Assembly (NCBI GenBank): GCA_023411645.1
Contig: JAEYON010000093.1
Coordinates: 1-41,267 of the forward strand
Source of the DNA: Bacillota bacterium
GTDB lineage: Bacteria; Bacillota; Clostridia; Acetivibrionales; DTU013
Reading direction: 5' to 3'
DNA: 41,267 bases
This document shows, piece by piece, positions 15,335 to 22,883 of the stretch (positions are counted from its first letter, which is position 1; the number at the start of each line of letters is the position of its first letter). A program made the translations under genes and the position numbers. The notes under the pieces were generated by a model that was not told the DNA's origin, ran no database searches, and saw only the letters and a list, made by a program, of their open reading frames with translations.

Positions 15335-16282
15335 ATGCAATACAGAAGACTAGGCAATACAGGCCTGAAGGTCAGCGAAATCAGTCTTGGAAGCTGGCTT
15401 ACATACGGAAACGCTGTAGAGAGAGAAACAGCAATCAGAACAATTGACAAGGCATATGAGCTGGGGATTAACTTTTTTGATACCGCCAATGCTTACAATC
15501 GCGGCGAAGCAGAAAAAGTTGTAGGAGAAGCCCTGAGAAAGTACGACAGAAACTCATATGTCCTGGCCACCAAGGTATTCTTCCCAATGGGAGACGGCCC
15601 CAACGACCGCGGGCTATCCAGAAAGCATATATATGAGCAGGCGCATGCGAGTTTAAAACGGCTGGGGCTTGATTATATTGATATTCTCTATTGCCATCGA
15701 TACGACCCTGAAACTCCGGTTGAAGAAACTCTGCGAGTTTTCAATGATTTGATGCGTCAGGGAAAGATTCTCTATGCAGGGATCAGCGAATGGAGTGCGG
15801 CACAAATTGAGGAAACTATGCATATAGCAGACAAATATCTTCTGGACAGGTTTGTCGTAAATCAACCGCAATACAGTATGCTACACCGCAATATCGAAAA
15901 AGAGGTCATCCCCGTCAGCGAAAAGCATGGTGTCGGTCAGGTGGTCTTTTCGCCGCTTGCACAGGGTCTATTAACCGGCAAATATAAGAGTATTAACGAT
16001 ATTCCGTCCGACAGCCGGGCAGCCAATAACGAGATTAACAGGTTCATCAAAGGACTTATTAACGAGGAAACCCTTGCAAAAGTGCAAAAAATAAGAATCA
16101 TCGCTGACAAGCTGGGTGTTCCTATGGCACAGGTTGCACTTGCGTGGGTGCTTAGGCAGCCAAACGTGGCCAGTGCTCTGATTGGGGCAAGCAGACCCGA
16201 ACAGGTCGTTGAAAATGCAAAAGCATCGGGCTATGTACTCTCAGATGAGATTCTCGCAGAAATCGAAGAAGCTTTACAATAG
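15335..16282 (+). CDS. Aldo/keto reductase (Kv-beta / YghZ-like group)
   Basis: A 315-residue NADPH-dependent aldo/keto reductase with a TIM-barrel. The catalytic tetrad can be placed at D49, Y54, K80 and H121 (FDTANAYNRG, ATKVF, YCHRYDPETP). The C-terminal cofactor region reads VASALIGASRPEQVVENAKA. The sequence from MQYRRLGNTGLKVSEISLGSW is typical of the subgroup related to potassium-channel beta subunits, which reduces aldehydes such as methylglyoxal. The true substrate is unknown. GGAGTGGG precedes the ATG. It forms a single-gene unit ending at a bidirectional terminator. Confidence 0.92.
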   Translation: MQYRRLGNTGLKVSEISLGSWLTYGNAVERETAIRTIDKAYELGINFFDTANAYNRGEAEKVVGEALRKYDRNSYVLATKVFFPMGDGPNDRGLSRKHIYEQAHASLKRLGLDYIDILYCHRYDPETPVEETLRVFNDLMRQGKILYAGISEWSAAQIEETMHIADKYLLDRFVVNQPQYSMLHRNIEKEVIPVSEKHGVGQVVFSPLAQGLLTGKYKSINDIPSDSRAANNEINRFIKGLINEETLAKVQKIRIIADKLGVPMAQVALAWVLRQPNVASALIGASRPEQVVENAKASGYVLSDEILAEIEEALQ

Positions 16283-16319
16283 CATTCTTAAGGCTATCAA
16301 ATTTCATGCCAATAACAAA

Positions 16320-16347
16320 GAAAATCCCTTGGAATCAAGGGGTTTTC
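16320..16347. terminator. Bidirectional terminator between aldo/keto reductase and DUF3784 gene
   Basis: A 12-bp stem GAAAATCCCTTG/CAAGGGGTTTTC with loop GAAT has A-rich and T-rich arms, so it can work both ways. It overlaps the stop codon of the minus-strand gene. Confidence 0.75.
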
Positions 16348-17123
16348 TTCGACTCTACGCCTATTGCCAACATTTTATCCTGTAATTCCTGATATAATGC
16401 CTCTGTTTTATCCGACGACTGTTCGTTGAGGATGACCATCCCTTTGGATGTATTAAGAAAAATAAAAGGCGGTTTCGAGGCATCAACAAAAATTTTCATC
16501 TTAGTACCGTTTGATTCAAAATTGCCTTTGAGCATATTGCCGAGTGCAGCTCCGTTTGTTCTAATCAAGCCAATTGGCAAGTCATCCTCCAACTCCATAT
16601 ACTGAATGTCGGAGATTATGAAAGTCTCCCCATACATCCCAGAAATTTTTAAACTTGTGTCGCTTACCGTATAGACCGGCTGCCTGCCGCTGGCGATAAG
16701 CACATAAGCCGTGAATCCTATAACGACGATCAGAATCGCTAGGCCGGTGATCATAGCTGTTTTCGGGCCTCTCTTTTCGAATAGTTTATCTGTGTTAATT
16801 TGTACTACATTGACCTTGAAACGTTTGCTTATGTTCATGTAAAGGACGCCACAGAGAATAATGACAAGAAACAGTCCCCAGGAAATCATTGTCGTATTGG
16901 GAAGTACGCCCCATTGGTTGAGCGCCCCGCCGATGATTAAGATCAGGGCACAGCTTATGAGCATGCAGCCCAAAAAACGACTGATCTTTTTTATGTCATG
17001 TCGGGCCTGTTGCCCAGGAGTCATTGTGTTATAGCCAGCGATCAGAAACGTCGCCTTGCCGGTTAAAATGATGATTCCAATAATTAGTAGAATTCCCCCT
17101 GCCATGAAATTTCCAATTTCCAT
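16335..17123 (-). CDS. DUF3784 membrane protein with C-terminal PH-like domain
   Basis: A 262-residue membrane protein. Residues 1-105 form a DUF3784-type region with three hydrophobic helices and the signature FLIAGYNTMTPGQQARHD. A fourth helix (TGLAILIVVIGFTAYVLIA) leads to a soluble part (YTVSDTSLKISGMYGETFIISDIQYMEL ... GMVILNEQS) that resembles a bacterial PH-like fold. The function is unknown. It starts 53 bases after the GntR regulator gene with AGGGGG before the ATG, so the two form an operon. YtrA-type GntR regulators often precede membrane or ABC proteins induced by envelope stress. Confidence 0.75.
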   Translation of the reverse strand: MEIGNFMAGGILLIIGIIILTGKATFLIAGYNTMTPGQQARHDIKKISRFLGCMLISCALILIIGGALNQWGVLPNTTMISWGLFLVIILCGVLYMNISKRFKVNVVQINTDKLFEKRGPKTAMITGLAILIVVIGFTAYVLIASGRQPVYTVSDTSLKISGMYGETFIISDIQYMELEDDLPIGLIRTNGAALGNMLKGNFESNGTKMKIFVDASKPPFIFLNTSKGMVILNEQSSDKTEALYQELQDKMLAIGVESKKTP

Positions 17124-17176
17124 TGATTTATCCCCCTAACTAAAATAGTTTATTCATAAGCACCACATTATTTAGT

Positions 17177-17554
17177 TTACCGTTCCAAGTTTTTGAAAAT
17201 ATCTTCGCACAAAAACTCGAACTCCCTCAATGTAATGTGCCGGCCAACGGCGGAGGCCACGATAGGAAGCAATTTCGCACGCAGTGCTTCGATGAAGCTA
17301 TCATCTGCCCTGGTTATGTCGTTGGCGACGCGGCACCCGGAGCGCCGGTCAATAATGACAAATCCCTCATCTCTCAGAGCTGTATAAGCCTTGTTAACAG
17401 TGTGAGCATGGACGCCTATATTTGCGGCCATCTGCCGTACGGAAGGCAACGCCTCACCCGGTGTGAGCAACCCTTTGGCTATCCCGATGACAATCTGATC
17501 GCGAAGCTGGGTGTAGATCGGTATATCGCTGGCAAAATCAATTGTGATGAGCAT
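17177..17554 (-). CDS. GntR-family regulator, YtrA type
   Basis: A 125-residue short GntR regulator. The N-terminal winged helix is clear (PIYTQLRDQIVIGIAKGLLTPGEALPSVRQMAANIGVHAHTVNKAYTALRDEGFVIIDRRSGCRV). It is followed by only about 50 helical residues for dimerisation (FIEALRAKLLPIVASAVGRH), typical of the YtrA subgroup without a large ligand domain. It heads a two-gene operon with the DUF3784 protein. An 8-bp inverted repeat overlaps its promoter -10 and suggests autorepression. The ATG follows AGAGGGTTGCC. Confidence 0.9.
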   Translation of the reverse strand: MLITIDFASDIPIYTQLRDQIVIGIAKGLLTPGEALPSVRQMAANIGVHAHTVNKAYTALRDEGFVIIDRRSGCRVANDITRADDSFIEALRAKLLPIVASAVGRHITLREFEFLCEDIFKNLER

Positions 17555-17586
17555 TGTGGCAACCCTCTTTTCACCATCTGGTCTAT

Positions 17587-17628
17587 CTGCTATATGTCAA
17601 GTATAGCAGTTCGGGAAAAGAATGTCAA
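17587..17628 (-). promoter_or_regulatory. Promoter and palindromic operator of the GntR operon
   Basis: TTGACA (17628-17623) and TATACT (17605-17600) are spaced 17 bases. A perfect inverted repeat CTGCTATA (17587-17594) and TATAGCAG (17602-17609), 7 bases apart, covers the -10 and the expected start site. A repressor there would block initiation. The GntR protein is the likely ligand by position. Confidence 0.8.
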
Positions 17629-17879
17629 TAAGCCTTGTCAGTCCAAAAACCCTTTGCTGTGATACTCAAAAATTCAACCTTAGAACAGAATTATTCTTTG
17701 TAAAGCTTATTCCATAGACAAACTGCTATAAAAATAGACCTATTCGCAGAAATATCGTCCTAAAGCTGTAAAAGTGAGTAGTGTCCTCCGCAGTTTTCGC
17801 TTTTCACACAGGATAATCATTTCTTAATTGCCAAATTGTAAAAATCCCGCAAAGGTTAAACTTTAAGTATAAGACGCAA
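17629..17879. other. Intergenic region without recognised features
   Basis: About 250 AT-rich bases between the GntR promoter and the tRNA-Ala terminator. No frame with a ribosome binding site, no repeat and no strong hairpin were seen. Confidence 0.4.
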
Positions 17880-17903
17880 AGAAGCCTGATAAATCAGGCT
17901 TCT
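17880..17903 (-). terminator. Terminator of tRNA-Ala
   Basis: A 10-bp stem of AGAAGCCTGA and TCAGGCTTCT with a 4-base loop starts 10 bases beyond the tRNA 3' end on the minus strand. The T-run is short (TTT after TTCT). Confidence 0.7.
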
Positions 17904-17912
17904 AACAAATTT

Positions 17913-17988
17913 TGGTGGAGCATATGGGATTCGAACCCACGGCCTTCGCGTTGCGAACGCGACGCTCTCCCAGCTGAGCCAATGCCCC
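17913..17988 (-). tRNA. tRNA-Ala (anticodon CGC)
   Basis: 76 nt with acceptor arms GGGGCAT/ATGCTCC (one G-T pair), D-arm GCTC..GAGC, anticodon stem TCGCG/CGCGA around TTCGCAA (anticodon CGC, reading GCG), T-loop GGTTCGAATCC, and encoded CCA. It stands alone between the GntR operon and bioY. Confidence 0.95.
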
Positions 17989-18040
17989 GTATATTTTTGG
18001 GTAGTACATTCGTTTAAACAACTGTTAATCAGTCGTATTT

Positions 18041-18069
18041 ATTATATCACTACTGTTATTCGTTTTCCA
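18041..18069 (-). promoter_or_regulatory. Candidate promoter of tRNA-Ala
   Basis: TATAAT (18046-18041) is a perfect -10. TGGAAA (18069-18064), 17 bases upstream, is a partial -35. The tRNA begins about 50 bases further on. Confidence 0.5.
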
Positions 18070-18099
18070 TCAGATAATCGTTAAATTTGAAAATAAGTA

Positions 18100-18154
18100 T
18101 TGTTAACCAATTTCGTTTATCTAGTTGACAATTCGTTATTAAATCGTTTATACT
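18100..18154 (+). promoter_or_regulatory. BirA operator overlapping the bioY promoter
   Basis: TTGTTAAC (18100-18107) and GTTGACAA (18124-18131) form an inverted repeat with one mismatch and a 16-base spacer, the known layout of biotin-repressor boxes. The right half contains the -35 TTGACA (18125-18130). TATACT (18149-18154) is the -10 with an 18-base spacer. Biotin-bound BirA would occlude the promoter. birA itself is not in the window. Confidence 0.85.
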
Positions 18155-18193
18155 TGCTCTGGTAAATAAATAACTATTGAGGAGAAATTTGAT

Positions 18194-18745
18194 ATGAAGC
18201 TTTCTGCCAAAGATATGATTATCACAGCGCTGTTCACAGCCCTTATGATAGCCGGCGCATTTATTCGCATCCCCTTCCCCCTGTTGCCTATTACTCTGCA
18301 ATCCTTCATCAGTGCACTTGCCGGGCTGATTATCGGCTCAAAGCTTGGCGGGCTGTCCATGACCTTATATATGGCACTCGGTTTGATCGGGCTGCCAGTA
18401 TTTGCTGAAGGCGGCGGAATCTCATATATTTTCAAGCCAAGCTTTGGCTTTATTCTTGGCTTCATCGCTGGCGCCTTTGTAATCGGACTGGTTTCAGAAA
18501 AGCTTGGAAAGCAAAATAAATTAAACAGCTTTAAGTCCTTGATGGCAGGTCTGCTCGTACTATATACAGTTGGAATACTATACATGTTTACCATATTGCG
18601 GTTATATCTTGGAAATTCCGAAGCCAGACTAATCCTGTTGGCAATAGCCAATATACCATATTTCATTAAAGATACAATCCTAATCTCGGCCGCCGCTTTC
18701 ATAGTACCTTCCATTTTGCCAAGAATCCAAAGAAGCATTACTTAA
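18194..18745 (+). CDS. bioY: BioY biotin transporter (ECF substrate-binding protein)
   Basis: A 183-residue integral membrane protein, the biotin-specific S component of an ECF transporter. It has about six hydrophobic helices. The family signature runs from AGAFIRIPFPLLPITLQSF through GSKLGGLSMTLYMALGLIGLPVFAEGGG to FKPSFGFILGFI. It would partner with the shared EcfA/EcfT energy-coupling module encoded elsewhere. GAGGAG lies seven bases before the ATG. Control by biotin is strongly indicated by the BirA box over its promoter. Single-gene unit. Confidence 0.95.
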   Translation: MKLSAKDMIITALFTALMIAGAFIRIPFPLLPITLQSFISALAGLIIGSKLGGLSMTLYMALGLIGLPVFAEGGGISYIFKPSFGFILGFIAGAFVIGLVSEKLGKQNKLNSFKSLMAGLLVLYTVGILYMFTILRLYLGNSEARLILLAIANIPYFIKDTILISAAAFIVPSILPRIQRSIT

Positions 18746-18778
18746 CGGGCATTCTGTGATGTTACATCGCAAAAGCCT

Positions 18779-19021
18779 TTAATAGAGCTTTTGGGACATA
18801 TCTTCATAATTAAATAAAATATATTGTTCGTTCAGATTTCTGTCCTGTATATACCTGAATACATCCTGTACTTCTTTAGACATAAATGTTTCGTTACATT
18901 GCTCGCAGTAATATACAGGCGCATTTTTCAAAGTGATTATTTTACCCTTAATCTTTTTCTGAGCGTTAATGATCTGAACGGATGTGGTTTTGTTGCAAAA
19001 CAGGCACTTGATGATTTTCAT
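18779..19021 (-). CDS. YgiT-type zinc-finger protein
   Basis: An 80-residue small protein with two CxxC pairs (CLFC near the start and YYCEQCNETFMS in the middle), the YgiT/MqsA-N type zinc ribbon. In MqsA this domain is fused to a DNA-binding antitoxin domain. That domain is absent here and no toxin lies beside it, so a toxin-antitoxin role is not supported. The start codon overlaps the capA stop by one base (TAATG), so it is translated by coupling. Possibly a structural or regulatory zinc protein. Confidence 0.75.
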   Translation of the reverse strand: MKIIKCLFCNKTTSVQIINAQKKIKGKIITLKNAPVYYCEQCNETFMSKEVQDVFRYIQDRNLNEQYILFNYEDMSQKLY

Positions 19022-20301
19022 TATTGTTCTCCCTCTAGATTGATCTTGAATATCAGCTTATCGTCCTGTATCACCGGCTCCGTTCCAAGCTCGCGGCAAA
19101 GCTCCGCCTGCCTTTTGAGCAAAGCAGCGGCATTGGATCCAGTCTGTATTTCAACGATCGACTTATTGATGATCCTCACGGGAAGCGCAGAAAATTCTGT
19201 AAGCTCGGCGCCCTTATATTTCATATCGATAATAAACGATTCCATATTTTCCGGATCATTCTGATCAAAAAGGAAATTACCCATGCTATATAGTATTGGT
19301 TTTCCCTTATACAACTCTATCCCCTGGAATTGGTGAGGGTGATGGCCCAGGATCATATCCGCACCGTCATCTATGAGCTTATGCGCAAGTTCTTTCTGTT
19401 CGTTCGTAACCTTAAAGCTGTCCTCAACTCCCCAATGCATTGAAACAGCAACCAGATCCACCTGATCCCGTATTTTCAGGATATCCTCCCTGATCGTTTC
19501 ATACCTGTCACGTACAAGTCCTGATTTTTCAGGTCCTGCAGCAAAATTCTGATATGGTTTCCCGGCATATGTCAGCTCTGCAAAGGTCGTATACGCAAGG
19601 AGAGCTGTTTTTAATCCGTTTTTTTCAATAATAGCAGGTGTTCTTGCCTCTTCTATGTTTCTGCCGGCGCCTGCGTGTTTTATTCCGTTTTTATCAAGCA
19701 GTTCCATTGTATCAAACAGCCCTTTTTCATAATAATCCAGAATGTGATTATTTGAAAGGCTTATAAGATTAATCCCTGCGTCAGTAAGTGCAACGACGGA
19801 CTCTGGTTCGGCCTTCAATACAATTTTTCTTTCTTTATCCAGCCCATGATTGCTGTCAGTAAGCGGTGTCTCAAGATTCGCGAACACAATATCCCCAAGG
19901 TTCATATAAGATGCTACCTTTTCAAAGGCCTTTTCGTAACCGCCTGCTTTCCTCAGACGTGCTCCCACGCCTCTGCCGAGCATGATATCGCCTACTGCCA
20001 TAAATCTCAGTTCAGGTGTCGGAGGCTCCGGCGGCTGGGCAGGAACAGAAATCTCCTGTTCAGTGGTCTCAGACGAAGAATTTCCTTCAGAATCGGTTTG
20101 AGCTGTCTGTTCGTTAACTGTTTGAGCCGATTCGTCCGATTGATTTGCTGTTTTGTTGCTGTCTGCTGCTACAATCGTATCAGTATCCTGCCGCACCACA
20201 GGCTGGTCTGCATATTCCGCCGCTTGACGATATATCGCATAGACCCCGCCGGCAAGCAGCACAAAAATAATTATCAATATTGCTATTTTATATGGTTTCA
20301 T
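19021..20301 (-). CDS. CapA-family (PGA_cap) metallophosphatase-like membrane-anchored protein
   Basis: A 426-residue protein. Residues 5-25 are a membrane anchor (IAILIIIFVLLAGGVYAIY), followed by a low-complexity extracellular spacer rich in Ser, Gln, Glu and Thr up to about 90. The C-terminal calcineurin-like fold shows FMAVGDIMLGR, FANLETPLT, ISLSNNHILDY, VSMHWGVED and GHHPHQFQG, the usual metal-site motifs. Named after the poly-gamma-glutamate synthesis protein CapA, the family acts on cell-surface polymers or peptidoglycan, exact substrate unknown. No capBC genes are present. A GTGACA/TATTAT promoter lies 50-78 bases upstream. Confidence 0.88.
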   Translation of the reverse strand: MKPYKIAILIIIFVLLAGGVYAIYRQAAEYADQPVVRQDTDTIVAADSNKTANQSDESAQTVNEQTAQTDSEGNSSSETTEQEISVPAQPPEPPTPELRFMAVGDIMLGRGVGARLRKAGGYEKAFEKVASYMNLGDIVFANLETPLTDSNHGLDKERKIVLKAEPESVVALTDAGINLISLSNNHILDYYEKGLFDTMELLDKNGIKHAGAGRNIEEARTPAIIEKNGLKTALLAYTTFAELTYAGKPYQNFAAGPEKSGLVRDRYETIREDILKIRDQVDLVAVSMHWGVEDSFKVTNEQKELAHKLIDDGADMILGHHPHQFQGIELYKGKPILYSMGNFLFDQNDPENMESFIIDMKYKGAELTEFSALPVRIINKSIVEIQTGSNAAALLKRQAELCRELGTEPVIQDDKLIFKINLEGEQ

Positions 20302-20349
20302 TCGTTCCTCACAAAATTAACTATTATTCTACTTTTTCTGTCCAGAAAT

Positions 20350-20378
20350 ATAATAACATTTAAAAAAAGTTCTGTCAC
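20350..20378 (-). promoter_or_regulatory. Promoter of capA
   Basis: GTGACA (20378-20373) and TATTAT (20355-20350) are spaced 17 bases, each one mismatch from consensus. The capA ATG is about 49 bases downstream. Confidence 0.7.
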
Positions 20379-20410
20379 TAAAAGAACTGAACAAGGCTGC
20401 AAAGAACTGC

Positions 20411-20441
20411 AAAAGGGCCGCATATCAGTGATATGCGGCCC
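20411..20441 (-). terminator. Terminator of rubrerythrin
   Basis: A 12-bp GC-rich stem GGGCCGCATATC/GATATGCGGCCC (20415-20426 with 20430-20441) with a 3-base loop, followed on - by TTTT. It starts 23 bases after the rubrerythrin stop. Confidence 0.85.
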
Positions 20442-20463
20442 CCTTTGGAATTGTACAGACGTA

Positions 20464-21057
20464 TCAATAGTTTTCTTTAAAAATCTCAAAATGGGACTGG
20501 GGATGAGCACATGCAGGACAGATGGCAGGAGCAGCAGTACCCTCATGGATATATCCGCAATTTCTGCAGATCCAATAAGTCGGCTGTGGCTTCTTGAAAA
20601 CTTCATCATTCTTTACATTATCATAAAGCTTTCTATACCTCTCCTCGTGATGCTTCTCTACTTTCATGATCATTCTGTATACTGCTGCGATTTCCGGGAA
20701 ACCCTCTTCTTCAGCGACTCTTGCATGTTCCGGGTAAATATTTACCCATTCTTCGTTTTCTCCGTTTGCCGCAAATTGCAGATTTTCCAGTGTACCTCCC
20801 ATTGCAAGCGGATATGTTGCATCTATGAACACATCTGCCGGGATTTCACCTTCCATTCCAGCTAAAGCAAACTTGAAAAATCTCTTTGCATGCTCCTTCT
20901 CATTATCAGCAGTCTCAGTGAAAATTGCTGCTATCTGTTTAAAACCTTCCTTGTCTGCTATCGAAGCATAATAAGTATACCTGTTGCGGGCCTGGGACTC
21001 GCCAGCGAATGCCCTCATCAAATTAACAAGCGTCTTTGTTCCTTTTAAGCTCTTCAT
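20464..21057 (-). CDS. rbr: Rubrerythrin
   Basis: A 197-residue peroxide-scavenging non-haem iron protein of anaerobes. The N-terminal ferritin-like four-helix domain has the di-iron ligands in FAGESQARNRY, ETADNEKEHAKRF and VEKHHEERY. The C-terminal rubredoxin domain has CRNCGY and CPACAHP for the Fe(SCys)4 site. It reduces hydrogen peroxide with electrons from rubredoxin or ferredoxin. The ATG at 21057 follows GGGAGG; an earlier in-frame start 27 bases upstream contains that site and is rejected. Monocistronic, with an AT-rich palindrome and a conserved hairpin element in its upstream region. Confidence 0.95.
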   Translation of the reverse strand: MKSLKGTKTLVNLMRAFAGESQARNRYTYYASIADKEGFKQIAAIFTETADNEKEHAKRFFKFALAGMEGEIPADVFIDATYPLAMGGTLENLQFAANGENEEWVNIYPEHARVAEEEGFPEIAAVYRMIMKVEKHHEERYRKLYDNVKNDEVFKKPQPTYWICRNCGYIHEGTAAPAICPACAHPQSHFEIFKENY

Positions 21058-21135
21058 ACTTACCTCCCGAAAAAATTTACGCATATTATTGTTATTATTA
21101 CCACACTTCTTCTATGATTACACAAAGATTTACAT

Positions 21136-21152
21136 ATTATTCAACTAATAAT
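21136..21152. promoter_or_regulatory. AT-rich inverted repeat upstream of rubrerythrin
   Basis: ATTATT and AATAAT form a perfect 6-bp inverted repeat with a 5-base spacer, 80 bases before the rubrerythrin start. It resembles Fur/PerR-type operators only loosely and does not match the 7-1-7 PerR box. Such AT-rich repeats also arise by chance. Confidence 0.3.
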
Positions 21153-21181
21153 CTGTTCTGATTTGCATAACATACTATCAT

Positions 21182-21244
21182 TGATTTTACGGCAACAAAC
21201 CGGTAAAGCTCAATAACCGGCTTGTTCTTGCAGACCTTGTATCA
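21182..21244. repeat. 63-bp hairpin repeat, copy 1 (between rubrerythrin and ymaF)
   Basis: The 63 bases from TGAT (21182-21185) to ATCA (21241-21244) match 49 of 63 positions, without gaps, with 24206-24268. Both copies fold into a hairpin: here AACAAACCGG (21194-21203) with CCGGCTTGTT (21217-21226), loop containing AAAGCTC. On - it lies about 125 bases before rubrerythrin. On + it is immediately upstream of the ymaF ribosome binding site. Which strand is active is unknown. Confidence 0.75.
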
Positions 21245-21255
21245 GGAGGTTAATT

Positions 21256-21576
21256 ATGGGTTTTCATAAGCATAAGTACAAATTTGACTGCAAGAGTGCT
21301 CAGGGACATGACCATCGATTACTGGGATATGCAGGAAATATGCTGGGTGCGGGCGGTTTGCATTTTCATTTTTATTACGGTGTTTCATCTTATAGAAATC
21401 ATACTCATTATTTTTGCGGTATTACAGGAATGATGATTAGAACTGAAAACGGGCATATTCATAAAATGGAGGGCTGCCTTGAAAGTAACAGCCTGCATAC
21501 ACATGAATTCAGCGGATTTACCTTTGAAGATATCTCCACAATTTCATCGACACAGGCTGTTGGTTTTGTAAGGTAA
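21256..21576 (+). CDS. YmaF-like histidine-rich protein
   Basis: A 106-residue protein unusually rich in His, Gly and aromatic residues (GFHKHKYKFDCKSAQGHDHRLLGYAGN, HFHFYYGVSSYRNHTHYF, NGHIHKMEGC, SLHTHEFSGF). The regular HxH/HxHxY pattern in beta-like repeats fits the YmaF family of Bacillus, whose function is unknown; a spore or metal-binding role is often guessed. No signal peptide. TCAGGAGG lies seven bases before the ATG. It is divergent from rubrerythrin across the hairpin repeat. Confidence 0.75.
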   Translation: MGFHKHKYKFDCKSAQGHDHRLLGYAGNMLGAGGLHFHFYYGVSSYRNHTHYFCGITGMMIRTENGHIHKMEGCLESNSLHTHEFSGFTFEDISTISSTQAVGFVR

Positions 21577-21586
21577 AGCCGCAGTA

Positions 21587-22120
21587 TCAGTACTTTATTC
21601 CTATCTCAAGAGCTTTCATTTCCTCTGGAATCATATAATGCTTCTTTTCAGGAAGCACCTTTCTCAAGCCCTTCTCGAAGTAATCCTGAGAGACTGCACC
21701 GGTCAATGCAAGAAGCTTACCAAGCATAATAATATTTGCATACGCAAGATTGCCCATATCTGAAGCAATCTGCGTCGACGGTATACCATAAGCCTTCACA
21801 TCGGTTCGCACGACGTCTCTGTTCACCAATGAGCTGTCATACAGAATCATTCCTCCCGGATTTACCCAGCTCTCAAATTTATCCAGAGAAGGTCTGTTCA
21901 TTGCTAAAAGAACAGTTGCGTTGTTGATAATCGGTGATCCAACCGGATCGTCCGAAATGATCACATGACAATTGGATGTGCCGCCTCTCATTTCAGCTCC
22001 GTATGACGGAAGAAATGAAACATGTTTGTTTTCCAACATGGCCGAATATGCGATTAGCTTGCCTGCAGCCTGTATTCCCTGGCCCCCGAAGCCTGATAAA
22101 ATGATTTCATGCTGTGCCAT
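21587..22120 (-). CDS. vorC: 2-oxoacid:ferredoxin oxidoreductase gamma subunit
   Basis: A 177-residue gamma (catalytic/CoA-domain) subunit. It starts MAQHEIILSGFGGQGIQAAGKLIA, the signature of the family, with SFLPSYGAEMRGGTSNCHVIIS further on. It works with alpha and beta subunits and a 2[4Fe-4S] ferredoxin subunit in oxidative decarboxylation of a 2-oxoacid to its acyl-CoA. The ATG at 22120 follows GGAGG. The longer frame beginning at 22159 overlaps the beta subunit too far. The branched-chain (Vor) or 2-oxoglutarate (Kor) substrate cannot be settled by reading. Confidence 0.9.
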   Translation of the reverse strand: MAQHEIILSGFGGQGIQAAGKLIAYSAMLENKHVSFLPSYGAEMRGGTSNCHVIISDDPVGSPIINNATVLLAMNRPSLDKFESWVNPGGMILYDSSLVNRDVVRTDVKAYGIPSTQIASDMGNLAYANIIMLGKLLALTGAVSQDYFEKGLRKVLPEKKHYMIPEEMKALEIGIKY

Positions 22121-22124
22121 AAGT

Positions 22125-22871
22125 CTATACCTCCAAATCCTTCCCCTTAAAATTACCAAGAGGATATTGCGGAATCATCTTATCCTCGATCCATTTCAAT
22201 GATTTTAGAGGATCAATTCCCCAGTTAGTTGGGCAGCTCGAAAGTACCTCGACGATAGAAAAGCCAAGACCGGCCTGCTGCACCTGGAAAGCTTTTTTTA
22301 TAGCCTTTTTGGCATTTTTAATGTTTTTTATATCATGCATGGAAACACGTTCAACATATACGGCACCCTTAAGAGTCGCGAGCATTTCGCTCATATTGAT
22401 CGGATAACCTTCGAACTCTGATCTTCTTCCAAAAGGAGAAGTCGTTGTCACCTGTCCGATCAGAGTTGTAGGCGCCATCTGACCGGAGGTCATCCCGTAT
22501 ATTGCATTATTGACAAATATAGTCGTTATTTTTTCGCCCCTGTTTGCCGCATGTACGATTTCGGAAGTCCCAATGGAAGCAAGGTCCCCGTCTCCCTGAT
22601 AGGTGAAAACAATACTATCCGGGTGAACGCGTTTGATGCCGGTTGCCACAGCCGGAGCCCTGCCGTGGGCTGCCTGTACCATGTCGCAGTTAAAATATAA
22701 ATAATTATTATAAGCGCAGCCAACTGGTGAAACGCCTATTGTATTGCCCTCTACACCCAGTTCATCGATCACTTCCGCAACCAGCCTGTGTACGATACCA
22801 TGAGTACAGCCCGGGCAATAATGCATCGGTGTTTCCTTTAAGGCATGCGGTCTTTGAAATACTATAGCCAT
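22125..22871 (-). CDS. vorA: 2-oxoacid:ferredoxin oxidoreductase beta subunit (TPP-binding)
   Basis: A 248-residue thiamine-pyrophosphate subunit. The TPP/Mg site is visible as GDGDLASIGTSEIVHAANRGEKITTIFVNNAIYGMT, and the N-terminal MHYCPGCTHGIVHRL carries the conserved Cys region. It pairs with the alpha subunit to decarboxylate a 2-oxoacid and passes electrons to ferredoxin. It starts 12 bases after the alpha stop and ends 4 bases before the gamma start. The symbol follows common Vor usage and is tentative. Confidence 0.92.
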   Translation of the reverse strand: MAIVFQRPHALKETPMHYCPGCTHGIVHRLVAEVIDELGVEGNTIGVSPVGCAYNNYLYFNCDMVQAAHGRAPAVATGIKRVHPDSIVFTYQGDGDLASIGTSEIVHAANRGEKITTIFVNNAIYGMTSGQMAPTTLIGQVTTTSPFGRRSEFEGYPINMSEMLATLKGAVYVERVSMHDIKNIKNAKKAIKKAFQVQQAGLGFSIVEVLSSCPTNWGIDPLKSLKWIEDKMIPQYPLGNFKGKDLEV

Positions 22872-22883
22872 TGTTTTTCCCCT

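Noticed and set aside
18779..19021. MqsA-type antitoxin of a toxin-antitoxin pair
   Set aside because: Only the zinc-ribbon part is present, no HTH domain, and the coupled neighbour is capA rather than a toxin.
20298..20609. 103-codon frame between capA and rubrerythrin
   Set aside because: It spans the rubrerythrin terminator and the capA promoter and overlaps the rubredoxin domain in another phase.
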